Shown: in pieces, positions 15,384-23,608 of the stretch
Numbering within the stretch: position 1 is the first letter of the stretch
Layout of the letters: the number at the start of each line of letters is the position of its first letter
Position numbers and translations under genes: made by a program
Assembly (NCBI RefSeq): GCF_004963255.1
Contig: NZ_SUGA01000036.1
Coordinates: 1-58,185 of the forward strand
DNA from: Mesorhizobium sp.
GTDB taxonomy: Bacteria > Pseudomonadota > Alphaproteobacteria > Rhizobiales > Rhizobiaceae
DNA length: 58,185 bases
Direction of reading: 5' to 3'
Notes under the pieces: model-generated
Told to the model about the DNA's origin: nothing
Seen by the model: only the letters and a program-made list of their open reading frames with translations
Databases searched by the model: none

Positions 15384-16522
15384 AGTTCGAACCTCCTGAG
15401 CAGGGGAATGCCGACCCGCGCCAGCACCGTTTCCATGACACGGATCACCACGCGCCGGCGAAGCGGGAGATGCCCGGCATAGACGGCGTTGTATTCGATC
15501 GCCGCGACCGCGCCGCGCCGGCGTTTGAAACCGGCGGCGCCCGCGCTCATGTTGAAGAACAGGCCGCGCGACGTGGCGTGGTCCTGCGCCACCGCCATCA
15601 TCATGCGGTAGAGCCCGTCGGCCGCCGGCAGGCTGGTGTCGTAGCCGACGATCGGCTGGGTCAACGTGCGGCCGTTTTCGAACAAGCCGGTGACGGCGAC
15701 CAGCTCGCCGCCGGGCCGGCGCAATCCCGCCAGGCTGATGATGCCGCGCCGGTGCATCCCGGCGATATAACGGGCCGTGTAGTGCGGATTGAGCGGCGTG
15801 TATTTGTCGAGGTAGAGCATATCGTAGAGTTGCTCGGCGCGGGCATAGTCAGCCTCGCTGAAATCGCCGTTTCCGACCCGCTCGAACGGTGTCGCGCGCA
15901 GGCGGGCGCGATCGCGCTTCATGTCGCGCGTCATGGCGGGCGCGGCGCTGCGGTCGGCGAAGATGTAGATCTGGCGCGCCGCCAGCATGCGGAACCCCTC
16001 GGCCTTCAAGACGGCAATCGTCGCCGGATCGGCGATATCGTTCAACGAACGGATGACGATGGCGCGATCGGGGAAACGCGCGGTCAAGGCCGAGCGCAGC
16101 GACGCGACTGTCGGCCGGTCGAGCAGCGGCACCGGATTGGTCGAATAGAGCCAGTTGTTGACCTGCGCCTGATGGTCGAGGCCGCTTGCTCTGACCAAAG
16201 GCGCGCAGGCCCTGATCAGGGCGTTCAACACGCGCCGCAGCAGCGGATGGGCGGCGAAGTTGCGCGTCTCGTCGATCGCGTAGTCGATATAGGCGCTGGT
16301 CGGGCAGCAGATATAGCAGTTGGGCGCATCATCGGCATCGTTCAGCGTCAGCGGAAAAACGCGGCCGGCAATTTCGAAGGTCTCCACCTTCGTCTTGAGG
16401 TTGGCGATGAGATCGCGCACCGGCACTTCGTTGAAGAGGCTTACGAAAGCCGCGACCTTCGCCGGCTTGTTCTCGACGCGGTCGGCCTGCACGCACCTTG
16501 CCATCGTCGCCGCGCCTGTCAT
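15380..16522 (-). CDS. GNAT-like protein of the KAS III/adenylation operon
   Basis: 380 aa, cytosolic. The C-terminal half (about 200-370) looks like a GNAT/FemX-type acyltransferase domain (YDMLYLDKYTPLNPHYT, GGELVAVTGLFENG, and RGLFFNMSAGAAGFKRRRGA near the C-terminus). The N-terminal half is unfamiliar and has a C-Y-I-C-C segment. Such domains transfer acyl or aminoacyl groups to amines. The ATG at 16522 overlaps the stop of the adenylate-forming gene (ATGA); the frame open upstream of it is inside that gene. Its own stop overlaps the Rieske start. The family call is less certain than for its neighbours. Confidence 0.68.
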   Translation of the reverse strand: MTGAATMARCVQADRVENKPAKVAAFVSLFNEVPVRDLIANLKTKVETFEIAGRVFPLTLNDADDAPNCYICCPTSAYIDYAIDETRNFAAHPLLRRVLNALIRACAPLVRASGLDHQAQVNNWLYSTNPVPLLDRPTVASLRSALTARFPDRAIVIRSLNDIADPATIAVLKAEGFRMLAARQIYIFADRSAAPAMTRDMKRDRARLRATPFERVGNGDFSEADYARAEQLYDMLYLDKYTPLNPHYTARYIAGMHRRGIISLAGLRRPGGELVAVTGLFENGRTLTQPIVGYDTSLPAADGLYRMMMAVAQDHATSRGLFFNMSAGAAGFKRRRGAVAAIEYNAVYAGHLPLRRRVVIRVMETVLARVGIPLLRRFEL

Positions 16523-17775
16523 CGCGCCAGCTCCAGGCGGCATTCGACGCGGCGCAGCTTGCGGCCTGTTTCTAACGGCAGCGACGCGCGGACCAGCGTT
16601 ATGGTGGCGGCCGCCTTTCGTATTTCCACGAGCGCGCGAACCGCCTGATGCGCGGCCACCGCCGCATCGTCCGGGAGCGTCGGCGGAAGCCTGAGCTCGA
16701 TGCTCTCCGGCCCGGTCTGGAAGAGGCGGAAATCGTCGATGCGGCGATCGGCTTTGAGCACGGCGTTGCGCAGCACATCGGGCGTGACCAGGATCGGGCC
16801 GTCCGGCGACGTGAATCGGAAAGCATCGTCCATGCGGCCGACGATCTCGTCGACGCAGCGCAACGGCGAACCGCAGCGGCAAGGTTCTTTGGACAAGCGC
16901 AACACGTCGTTCATCCTGTAACGGGCCATTATCTGTGTCCGTCGGCGAAAGGCCGTCACCAGCGGCGTCACCAGCCCCTCGCCCGCCGGCTCGAATTCGA
17001 AGAAGACGGAGTCTTCCGCCAGATGCAGTCCGCCCTGCCTGCAGGTCACGGCGAACAGGCCTTCGGTCGCCATGTAGATCTGGTCGAGCGGCAGTCGGAA
17101 GAAATTCTCGATAACCGGACGGTCGACCGGATCGAGCGTTTCCGCTGCCGAGAAGACGCGCTTCGGACGCAGCCGAAATCCCTCGTTTGCGAAATGGCGC
17201 AGGATCTTGGGCGGCGCGATGACGACCGTCGGGTCAAAGGCTTCGAGCGCGCCGCGCCAGCTTTCCGGCCCTTTCGTTAGGTCGAAGAAGGCAAGCTTGA
17301 TCAGGTGCGATGTGCGGGCGCTGTCGTAAAGCCCGGTGTTCTGCGGCAGGATGACGGCGACACGCATGCCGCGCCAGACAAGATCAGGCGCCGCCTTGGC
17401 GAGGATCGTTCCCAGCCAGCGATATTTTTCGGCTTCCGAGATCACGAACAGGCCGCGATTGCCGGAGGTCCCTGTGCTGGCGCCGACGGTGAGCGCGCCG
17501 GCGCGGCCGTCACGCGCCAGGGCCGCCCAGGCTTGCGCGGCGGTGAGGCCATGGATGTTGAAATCCTTGAAGCGCGCCATCACCAGCGCCTTGTCGGTGA
17601 CCGGCAGATCGGCAAGATTCGCCGGCGCCTTGCCGTAAAAGGGCGCGCGCGGCAGGTCACTGTCGAGGAAGTGCCGCAAGGCGCCCGCCTGCCAGCGATC
17701 GAAATCCGCACGGCTCTTCCGCGACACCCAGCGCGTCAGGGCGAAAGACGCTGCCGCTTCCGCCAGCCCGTTCAT
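16519..17775 (-). CDS. Adenylate-forming enzyme (coenzyme F390 synthetase/PaaK-like)
   Basis: 418 aa, shorter than typical acyl-CoA ligases and close to the F390 synthetase-related/PaaK group. GASTGTSGNRGLFVIS (from about residue 98) is the phosphate-binding loop of the ANL superfamily. SAAETLDPVDRP and YMATEGLFAVTC contribute to the adenylate site, and DEIVGRMDDAF is the hinge motif. A CRCGSPLRC cluster resembles the cysteine pattern seen in F390/PaaK-like proteins. It should activate a carboxylate as an adenylate; the acceptor (CoA, carrier protein or amine) is unknown. It overlaps both neighbours by 4 nt. F390 itself is not implied. Confidence 0.83.
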   Translation of the reverse strand: MNGLAEAAASFALTRWVSRKSRADFDRWQAGALRHFLDSDLPRAPFYGKAPANLADLPVTDKALVMARFKDFNIHGLTAAQAWAALARDGRAGALTVGASTGTSGNRGLFVISEAEKYRWLGTILAKAAPDLVWRGMRVAVILPQNTGLYDSARTSHLIKLAFFDLTKGPESWRGALEAFDPTVVIAPPKILRHFANEGFRLRPKRVFSAAETLDPVDRPVIENFFRLPLDQIYMATEGLFAVTCRQGGLHLAEDSVFFEFEPAGEGLVTPLVTAFRRRTQIMARYRMNDVLRLSKEPCRCGSPLRCVDEIVGRMDDAFRFTSPDGPILVTPDVLRNAVLKADRRIDDFRLFQTGPESIELRLPPTLPDDAAVAAHQAVRALVEIRKAAATITLVRASLPLETGRKLRRVECRLELAR

Positions 17776-18596
17776 GAAACCTCCAGCGCGAGGTCATAAG
17801 GCGTCGGCGCGGGATCATGGCAGAGCATCACCTCGCCGCCCGTGCTGAGGAAGCGGCGCAGCATGGCGCTGGTCGGCTCGATCGCGGCCGCGTCCTCGGC
17901 GATCAGGGTGGCCGGGAAACCGGGCGTGCGGTTCTCGATCAACGCGGCAAGCAGCCATTGCACGTCGACGGCGTAGAGCAGCGGGCGGTCGAGGCCATTG
18001 AACAACAGGCCGAACTGGCCATCGGCGTGGCCTGGAAGATCGACCGCGGTGACGCTGCCGTCGCCGAAGAGATCCGTGCCGCCCGGCATGTCGCCGAGAG
18101 GCTCGGTGCGCGGCTTGCCGGATAGTCCGTCGAGCCGCGACTCGAAGTCGGCGGGAAACAATTCGGTGAAGACGCCATGGCGCAAATTCTGGCGCGGCGT
18201 GCGCGCCTTGACCCGCGCCCAGGCGGTGTCGCTGGCGATGAAACGCGCGTTGCGGAACAGCGACAGGCCGGAAATGTGGTCGGCGTGAAAATGCGTGACG
18301 ATGACTGTGCGGATATTGTCAGGCGACAGGCCGAAACGGCGCAGCACCGACAGAACCTGCTCGTCGGCATTGAGCTGAGGTTTCAGCAGCGCGCCGTAGA
18401 GCCGAAGCATGCGGCCGCGCCGCTCGCCGCTCAGCGCTTCCGGCGTGTAGCCGGTGTCGACCAGCACCGGTCCGGCGGCGGGGTGAAAGAACAGCCCGTA
18501 GCGGACACGCAGCCTGACGCTTTGCCAGGTGCCGCCGCGCAGGATCAGCCGCTCGGCGGCGTTGACCCAGGCGCTGTTGGCGAAGACGACCTTCAT
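17772..18596 (-). CDS. Metallo-beta-lactamase fold hydrolase
   Basis: 274 aa. THFHADHISG supplies the metal-binding H-x-H-x-D-H motif (H102, H104, D106, H107). Further ligands fit LPGHADGQ and the aspartate of YAVDVQWLL. The arrangement resembles lactonases and thioesterase-like MBL enzymes more than true beta-lactamases. In this operon it could release or trim a thioester or lactone product made by the KAS III and adenylating enzymes; that is inference. It overlaps the upstream epimerase gene and the downstream adenylating gene by 4 nt each. Confidence 0.86.
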   Translation of the reverse strand: MKVVFANSAWVNAAERLILRGGTWQSVRLRVRYGLFFHPAAGPVLVDTGYTPEALSGERRGRMLRLYGALLKPQLNADEQVLSVLRRFGLSPDNIRTVIVTHFHADHISGLSLFRNARFIASDTAWARVKARTPRQNLRHGVFTELFPADFESRLDGLSGKPRTEPLGDMPGGTDLFGDGSVTAVDLPGHADGQFGLLFNGLDRPLLYAVDVQWLLAALIENRTPGFPATLIAEDAAAIEPTSAMLRRFLSTGGEVMLCHDPAPTPYDLALEVS

Positions 18597-19576
18597 GGCC
18601 TGGCCCCGCCAGCAAAGGTGCGGTCGAGCCCTTGCTCGAACGAGATCTTCGGCGCCCAGCCGAGAACGCGTTTCGCATTGGAAATATCCAGGCTCTGCGC
18701 ATAGGCGAAGAGACCGAGCCCATAGCGGGTGACTGGCGGCTCGGGCCGGCCGGGCAACCGCAGCGCCACCGCTTCCATCAAGCCCGCCGCCAGCATCGCC
18801 GGCGCGAGCGGCATCGGCCGCCAGCGCGCGTGCAAGCCGGCGCGGATACAGGCCGCGTCGGCGATGCGGCGGACCGGCAGCATCTCGCCGCCGGAGATGT
18901 TGAAGATCCGACCCTCGGCTTCGCCAGGTGCGGCGAGCGCCGCCATCACCGCATCGACGACATCGTCGACAAAAGTGAGGTCGATGGCCGCACGGCCGTC
19001 GCGAAACAGCGGCAGCGGCCGTCTTTTCGCCGCCTTGATCAGGCGCGGCAGCAACGCCCGATCGCCCTTGCCGTAGATGCCGCGCGGCCGCAGCACCACA
19101 GGATGAACATCGGGCTGGCCGAGCACGATCCTTTCGGCCTCGCGCTTGGTGCGGGCATAGTGATTGACCGGCTCCGGCAGGGCCGCGTCCTCGGCAAGGC
19201 CAAGCTGGTCGCGGAAGGCGAAGCAGACGGACGGGCTGGAGATGTGGACGAAACGGCTGACGCCCTGCCGCATGGCGAAATCGACAAGGTTGCGCGTTGC
19301 CGTGACATTGGCCGCCTCGAAATCCGCGAGGCGTCCGAAGGGCGACGAAAGCGCCGCGCAGTGGATGATCCGCTCGACCCTGCCCAGCCTGGGGTCGAGG
19401 GCGGCATCGAGCGGCTGCGCCAAATCGTGACGGATGATGCGATGGCCGGCCGCTTCGAGCGCCGCGCAGCGCGCTTCATCGCGGCCGAGCCCGAGCGCCA
19501 GCGTGCCGGAAGCGGCCAACCGCTCGAGCACATGGGAGCCCAAGAACCCGCTTGCGCCGGTGACGAGGACGGCCAT
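18593..19576 (-). CDS. NAD(P)-dependent epimerase/dehydrogenase (extended SDR)
   Basis: 327 aa. VTGASGFLGSHV (G7, G10, G13) is the extended-SDR nucleotide-binding loop. HISSPSV supplies the catalytic serine (about 113/114), and Y140-ARTK144 is the Y-x3-K pair. The overall look (FVDDVVDAVMAAL, FNISGGE) is that of the 3-beta-hydroxysteroid dehydrogenase/isomerase-like epimerases, which often reduce beta-keto groups. That would suit the product of the KAS III gene immediately upstream (3-bp gap). Its stop overlaps the start of the MBL gene. Confidence 0.88.
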   Translation of the reverse strand: MAVLVTGASGFLGSHVLERLAASGTLALGLGRDEARCAALEAAGHRIIRHDLAQPLDAALDPRLGRVERIIHCAALSSPFGRLADFEAANVTATRNLVDFAMRQGVSRFVHISSPSVCFAFRDQLGLAEDAALPEPVNHYARTKREAERIVLGQPDVHPVVLRPRGIYGKGDRALLPRLIKAAKRRPLPLFRDGRAAIDLTFVDDVVDAVMAALAAPGEAEGRIFNISGGEMLPVRRIADAACIRAGLHARWRPMPLAPAMLAAGLMEAVALRLPGRPEPPVTRYGLGLFAYAQSLDISNAKRVLGWAPKISFEQGLDRTFAGGARP

Positions 19577-19579
19577 CGC

Positions 19580-20569
19580 TCAGACCTCCAGCGCCATGCC
19601 GCCGAAGGAGACGCCGGCGGACGTACCGAGGAAGAGCAGCTTCATGCCGGACGCCACGCGGCTCTCGCGGCGCGCGACGTCGAGCGCGAAGGGCATGGAC
19701 GCGGCGATCTGGTTGCCGAAGCGGGCAGAGATGTCGACCAGCTTTTGCGGCGCAAAGCCGGTCTGGCGCGCCATATGCGCAAGCGCGAAGGGGCTCGCCT
19801 GATGCGGCACGACGAGATCGACATCCTCCCGCTGCCAGCCGGCGCGCTCGAGCAGAGTGTCGACGAAGCCGTTGAAGTGGCGCGCGGTGAGCCGGAACAG
19901 TTCCTTGCCGTCCATGTGGAACAAGCTGTGCGCGGCGAACGCTTCCGGTTCCTTGCGGAAATCGAAGCGCGTGCCGCCCGAACCGATGCCGCAGGCTTCC
20001 CAGCCGGAAGGATAGGTGCGCATCAGGCTCGCCGCCACCTTGCCCTCGCCAGGCCTGGCCTTGCGCAGCACAGCCGCCGCAGCGCCGTCGCCGAAGAGCG
20101 CGGCGATCTCCGGCGCGTCCTGCCACGGCAGCGCGCGCGAGGCGACTTCGGATGAAAAGACCAGGGCCGTCTCGCATTGCCCGGCCTCGATCATGCGGCC
20201 CGCGGTTTCGAAAGCGGTTAGGAAGCCAAGGCAGGTGCTGTTGACGTCGAAGGCGGCGGCCGAGCCGTCCGCCAGCCCGAGGCGCTGCATGACCAGCGGC
20301 GCGGTCGCCGGCAGCGGCTGGTAGGGCACGCCGCAGCCGCCGACGATCAGATCGACGGCGCTGGGATCGAGGCCGGCATCGGCAAGTGCAAGGCCCGCGG
20401 CCATGCAGGCGAGGTCGATCTGCGATTCGGTTTCGCAGACATAGCGCTCGACGACACCGGTTGCGGTTTCGAGCGTGCCCTTGCCGAGGCCGAGCCGCTC
20501 TTCCAGCGCGCGCGTCGTCACCCGCTCAGCCGGTACCGCCCTGCCGGTTCCGACGACCTTGATCCGCAT
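19580..20569 (-). CDS. 3-oxoacyl-ACP synthase III-like ketosynthase
   Basis: 329 aa thiolase-fold enzyme with the full KAS III triad: C113 in VNSTCLGFLTAF, H256 in VVPHQASP and N286 in RFGNQIAAS. Such enzymes condense an acyl-CoA or acyl starter with a malonyl unit, or act as acyltransferases or head-to-head condensing enzymes. It is not the housekeeping fabH of a plsX-fabH operon, which is absent here, so a dedicated biosynthetic role is likely. It is the first gene of the six-gene operon. The ATG is preceded by GAGGGGG at a good distance. Confidence 0.9.
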   Translation of the reverse strand: MRIKVVGTGRAVPAERVTTRALEERLGLGKGTLETATGVVERYVCETESQIDLACMAAGLALADAGLDPSAVDLIVGGCGVPYQPLPATAPLVMQRLGLADGSAAAFDVNSTCLGFLTAFETAGRMIEAGQCETALVFSSEVASRALPWQDAPEIAALFGDGAAAAVLRKARPGEGKVAASLMRTYPSGWEACGIGSGGTRFDFRKEPEAFAAHSLFHMDGKELFRLTARHFNGFVDTLLERAGWQREDVDLVVPHQASPFALAHMARQTGFAPQKLVDISARFGNQIAASMPFALDVARRESRVASGMKLLFLGTSAGVSFGGMALEV

Positions 20570-20656
20570 TCCCCCCTCGCCGCATGAGTTCGGCTCTATC
20601 TAGCGCAAAAACTGGCGTGGGGCGACGGCCATCACCGGCGACTGGTGACGACGTTT

Positions 20657-20689
20657 GATCGCAAATAATTCTGCGATAAGAATGCGATC
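20657..20689. promoter_or_regulatory. Inverted/iterated GATCGCA motif in a divergent promoter region
   Basis: GATCGCA at 20657-20663 is inverted as TGCGATC at 20683-20689, and a third TGCGAT lies at 20672-20677. It lies between the KAS III operon and the immunity-like gene, 16 bp before the latter's ATG. It could be an operator or a leader hairpin; the sequence alone cannot decide. Confidence 0.4.
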
Positions 20690-20705
20690 CTACAGGGGGT
20701 GAGAT

Positions 20706-21272
20706 ATGGCTAATTCTTTTTCTCGCTTTATTTCTTCTGTCTTCGGGAATTCTGTTTCGAAGCCAAATGCAGACGCTGCCGGAAGCCCGTGGCCGGACGG
20801 TCTCCAGTATCTGTTTATCAAGCCATCCAAGAAGGATGTCTGGGAGGCGCTGGACGGCTGGAAGTGGATTGGGCTTGATGGCCTGGAGCCCGCCGCAGTC
20901 TCTGCATTCGGCGACATTTTCTTCCGGGCTCCCGATGGTTCCGTCAAATTGCTGGACATGATCGGAGGCCGATTGACCCAAGTGTCAGAAACGTGGCCGG
21001 CGGTTATAGCCCAGCTCGCCGATCCTGATCGTCGCGACGAACTGTTGCTGGCTGGCTTAGCGGCGGCGGCACGAAAGAAGGGATTGGTCTTGGCGGACGG
21101 CGAATGTTACGATTTCGAAACGCCACCCGTACTCGGTGGCGAAATGTCCGCTGAGCAAATCAACAAGACTTTCTTCGTGGTCAAAGTGCACATAGCCGGC
21201 CAGATTCACCGGCAAGTAAAAGACCTCCCGCACGGTACGAAGATCAACAAAGTGACGATCGGCGATCGCTGA
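20706..21272 (+). CDS. T6SS immunity protein Tdi1-like (DUF1851 / GAD-like) protein
   Basis: 188 aa. The order SAFGDIFFRAPDGSVKLLD, then a helical segment, GLVLADGECYDFETPPVLGG and VHIAGQIHRQVKDLPHGT, is the pattern I associate with the Tdi1 C-terminal/DUF1851 domain. In Agrobacterium Tdi1 neutralises the DNase effector Tde1. No effector, VgrG or other secretion gene is present in the window, so this would be an orphan immunity gene. Its base composition is visibly less GC-rich than its neighbours, suggesting transfer. AGGGGGTGAG precedes the ATG. It converges on holC with a 3-bp gap. Confidence 0.75.
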   Translation: MANSFSRFISSVFGNSVSKPNADAAGSPWPDGLQYLFIKPSKKDVWEALDGWKWIGLDGLEPAAVSAFGDIFFRAPDGSVKLLDMIGGRLTQVSETWPAVIAQLADPDRRDELLLAGLAAAARKKGLVLADGECYDFETPPVLGGEMSAEQINKTFFVVKVHIAGQIHRQVKDLPHGTKINKVTIGDR

Positions 21273-21275
21273 CGT

Positions 21276-21725
21276 TCACGCCTTGCGCTCCCATCGCCGG
21301 TCCGGCGTCTGCTGCCAGTAGGTCACGGCGTGACCGGCTTCCTTCATCGTCTTCCAATGGCCGCGCGCGGCTTCGAGCTGTGCCGCGTCATGGCCGTCGA
21401 ACAGGAAGACGGCGCGCTCGTAGCCCGACAGCTCGGGCGGGTTTGCGCCGTCGACCAGGAAGCGGATCTGCGCGGCATTCTGGTTGCCCTCGCTTGTGGT
21501 GAGCAGGATCGGCTGCTCGGCCGGATAGGCCTCGCGGTCGGTGGCATGCGCCAGGAAGGAATCGTCGCGAAAAGTCCACAGATGCTGGTCGAGCGCGTCG
21601 CGCCGCTCTTCCGTGCCGGTCTGCACCACCGCGCGCCAGCCGCGCTCGACGCTGCGCTCGAGCAGGCCGGGCAGCGCCTCCTCGAGCGTCGATTCGGTCA
21701 AATGGTAGAACAGGATGTCGGCCAT
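21276..21725 (-). CDS. holC: DNA polymerase III chi subunit
   Basis: 149 aa, family length. MADILFYHLTESTLEEALPGLL is the typical chi N-terminus, and DQHLWTFRDDSFLAHA with YPAEQPILL matches the HolC core. HolC links the clamp-loader assembly to single-stranded-DNA-binding protein at the replication fork. It follows pepA by three bases on the same strand, the usual proteobacterial pepA-holC arrangement, so the genes are co-transcribed. Confidence 0.94.
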   Translation of the reverse strand: MADILFYHLTESTLEEALPGLLERSVERGWRAVVQTGTEERRDALDQHLWTFRDDSFLAHATDREAYPAEQPILLTTSEGNQNAAQIRFLVDGANPPELSGYERAVFLFDGHDAAQLEAARGHWKTMKEAGHAVTYWQQTPDRRWERKA

Positions 21726-21728
21726 CCC

Positions 21729-23231
21729 CTACCCTTCGTAGTGATCGCGCACCAGCCTATCGAGCAGTCTGACGCCGAAGCCCGAACCCCAGGACTGGTT
21801 GATCTCGCTCGACGGCGCGCCCATCGCGGTGCCGGCGATGTCGAGATGCGCCCAGGGCGTTTCCCTGACGAAGCGCTGCAGGAATTGCGCCGCGATGATG
21901 GCGCCGCCATAACGGCCGCCGATGTTCTTCATGTCAGCATTCTTGGAATCGATCAGCTTGTCGTATTCGGGGCCGAGCGGCATGCGCCAGAGCCGCTCCT
22001 GGCTGGCTTGGCCGGCGCCGAAGAGCCTGCCCGCCAACTCGTCGTTGTTGGAGAACAGGCCGGCATAATGCTGCCCGAGCGCGACCATGATGGCGCCGGT
22101 CAGCGTCGCCAGATTGATCATGAATTTCGGCTTGAAGCGGTCGTTGGTGTACCAGAGCGCGTCGGCCAGCACGAGGCGGCCTTCGGCGTCGGTGTTGAGC
22201 ACCTCGATCGTCTGGCCCGACATCGAGGTGACGATGTCGCCGGGGCGCTGCGCGTGGCCGTCGACGGCGTTCTCGACAAGGCCGATGACGCCAACCACAT
22301 TGGCCTTGGCCTTGCGCGCGGCGAGCGCATGGATCAGCCCGGTGACGGCGGCCGCCCCGCCCATGTCACCCTTCATGTCCTCCATGCCGGAGGCCGGCTT
22401 CATCGAATTGCCGCCGGTATCGAAGGTGACGCCCTTGCCGATGAAGGCAAGCGGCGCGTCCTTGGCCTTGCCGCCGTTCCAGCGCATCACCACCAGGCGG
22501 GCGCCGCGTGGCGAGCCTTGGGCGACACCGAGCAGCGAACCCATGCCGAGCTTCTTCATCTCTTTTTCGGTGAGGATCTCGACCTCGACGCCGAGCGTCT
22601 CCAGCGCCTTGACGCGTTCGGCGAAGTCGACGGGCCCAAGCACATTCGCCGGCTCGTTGACGAGGTCGCGCGCCAGCAGCACGCCCTCGACCACCGCTTC
22701 CTCGCCGGCAAAGGCCTTCTTCGCGGCAGCCGGATCGGCGCAGTGGATCGTGACCTTGGCGGGCTTCGCCGGCTTCGCGTCGGATTGGCCGTCGTCCTTG
22801 TCCTTCCTGGTCTTGTACTTGTCGAAGGCGTAGCTGCGCAGCAGGATGCCGGCGGCAAGGCTCGCCGCCTGGCGGCCATCGGCCTGCAAGTCCGGCAAAT
22901 CGAGGATGACGGCCACCTCGGTCGCCTTGCGCAGCGAAGCGGCGACAGTGCCGCCGAGCTTCAGCCAGGAATTGTCGTCGAGGGCCGACACCTTGCCGGC
23001 GCCGATCGCCACCAGCCGGTCGACGGACGTTCCTTCCGGCGCCAGCACCTCGGCGGAACTCGCGAACTTGCCGGAAAAATCGGCGACCGGAAACGCGCGA
23101 GCCAGCGCACCGGCGGGATCGCAGGCCTTCGCCACCTCGCCGAGCCCCCCGCCGTCGGCAGCGAACACGAAGACGCTGCCCTTTTTCGGCACGGCGAATT
23201 TGGCGAAAGAAATGGATGGTCTCAACGTCAT
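21729..23231 (-). CDS. pepA: Leucyl aminopeptidase (M17 family)
   Basis: 500 aa. Cytosolic manganese/zinc aminopeptidase that releases N-terminal leucine and other residues. The C-terminal catalytic domain has GKGVTFDTGGNSMKPASGMEDMKGDMGGAAA broken here into its known parts: the metal-binding GKGVTFDTGG and MKGDMGGAA, and the family signature NTDAEGRLVLADAL. The ATG at 23231 gives a normal N-terminus; the frame extends 13 codons further but without a ribosome site. It is divergent from lptF across about 377 bp, a widespread arrangement in proteobacteria. Confidence 0.96.
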   Translation of the reverse strand: MTLRPSISFAKFAVPKKGSVFVFAADGGGLGEVAKACDPAGALARAFPVADFSGKFASSAEVLAPEGTSVDRLVAIGAGKVSALDDNSWLKLGGTVAASLRKATEVAVILDLPDLQADGRQAASLAAGILLRSYAFDKYKTRKDKDDGQSDAKPAKPAKVTIHCADPAAAKKAFAGEEAVVEGVLLARDLVNEPANVLGPVDFAERVKALETLGVEVEILTEKEMKKLGMGSLLGVAQGSPRGARLVVMRWNGGKAKDAPLAFIGKGVTFDTGGNSMKPASGMEDMKGDMGGAAAVTGLIHALAARKAKANVVGVIGLVENAVDGHAQRPGDIVTSMSGQTIEVLNTDAEGRLVLADALWYTNDRFKPKFMINLATLTGAIMVALGQHYAGLFSNNDELAGRLFGAGQASQERLWRMPLGPEYDKLIDSKNADMKNIGGRYGGAIIAAQFLQRFVRETPWAHLDIAGTAMGAPSSEINQSWGSGFGVRLLDRLVRDHYEG

Positions 23232-23608
23232 CAGGTCCTGCTTTCGGGGATGGCCGTAAGGTGCCGGCAAAGGTAATTTTCAGCGAGCTAGGGGTTTGGC
23301 AAGCGTGCGCGACATTTGGTCGTTTTCAGCCATTTGGCAAGACTTTGGCCGAAATCGCTGCCTATATCAGCGCCACCATAGACAAAGGATTCGCCTCGGC
23401 ACGACCTTAGCTTGCTGCCGCAACCTGCTGTTAACCATCGATGTTTTGCATTTCTTATTCATTGGCGCGGAGACTCCGCCGCGCCGGGGCATGTGGCGTG
23501 GGGCGACAAACCGGAGCGAGCCGCCTATGACGCAGTTGTGCGGGCGACGCCGGATCACTACCTTGTCGGCGGGCATGATGCCGTTCGGCAAAATCGAGAA
23601 AAGCCTTC
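23232..23608. other. 377-bp divergent promoter region between pepA and lptF
   Basis: No convincing gene. It should hold promoters for pepA (reverse) and lptFGD (forward). Visible elements are a TTAACCAT octamer at 23431-23438, which equals a CtrA half-site, and a GGCGCGG/CCGCGCC hairpin near 23464-23487. Both could occur by chance. Confidence 0.5.
23431..23438 (+). promoter_or_regulatory. TTAACCAT octamer resembling a CtrA half-site
   Basis: Eight bases match the half-site bound by the alphaproteobacterial cell-cycle regulator CtrA. It lies 171 bp upstream of lptF. An eight-base match alone is weak evidence. Confidence 0.25.

Noticed and set aside
18632..20155. A 507-codon forward open frame across two genes of the KAS III operon
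   Set aside because: It runs through two well-defined reverse enzymes and their junction and has no recognisable domain.
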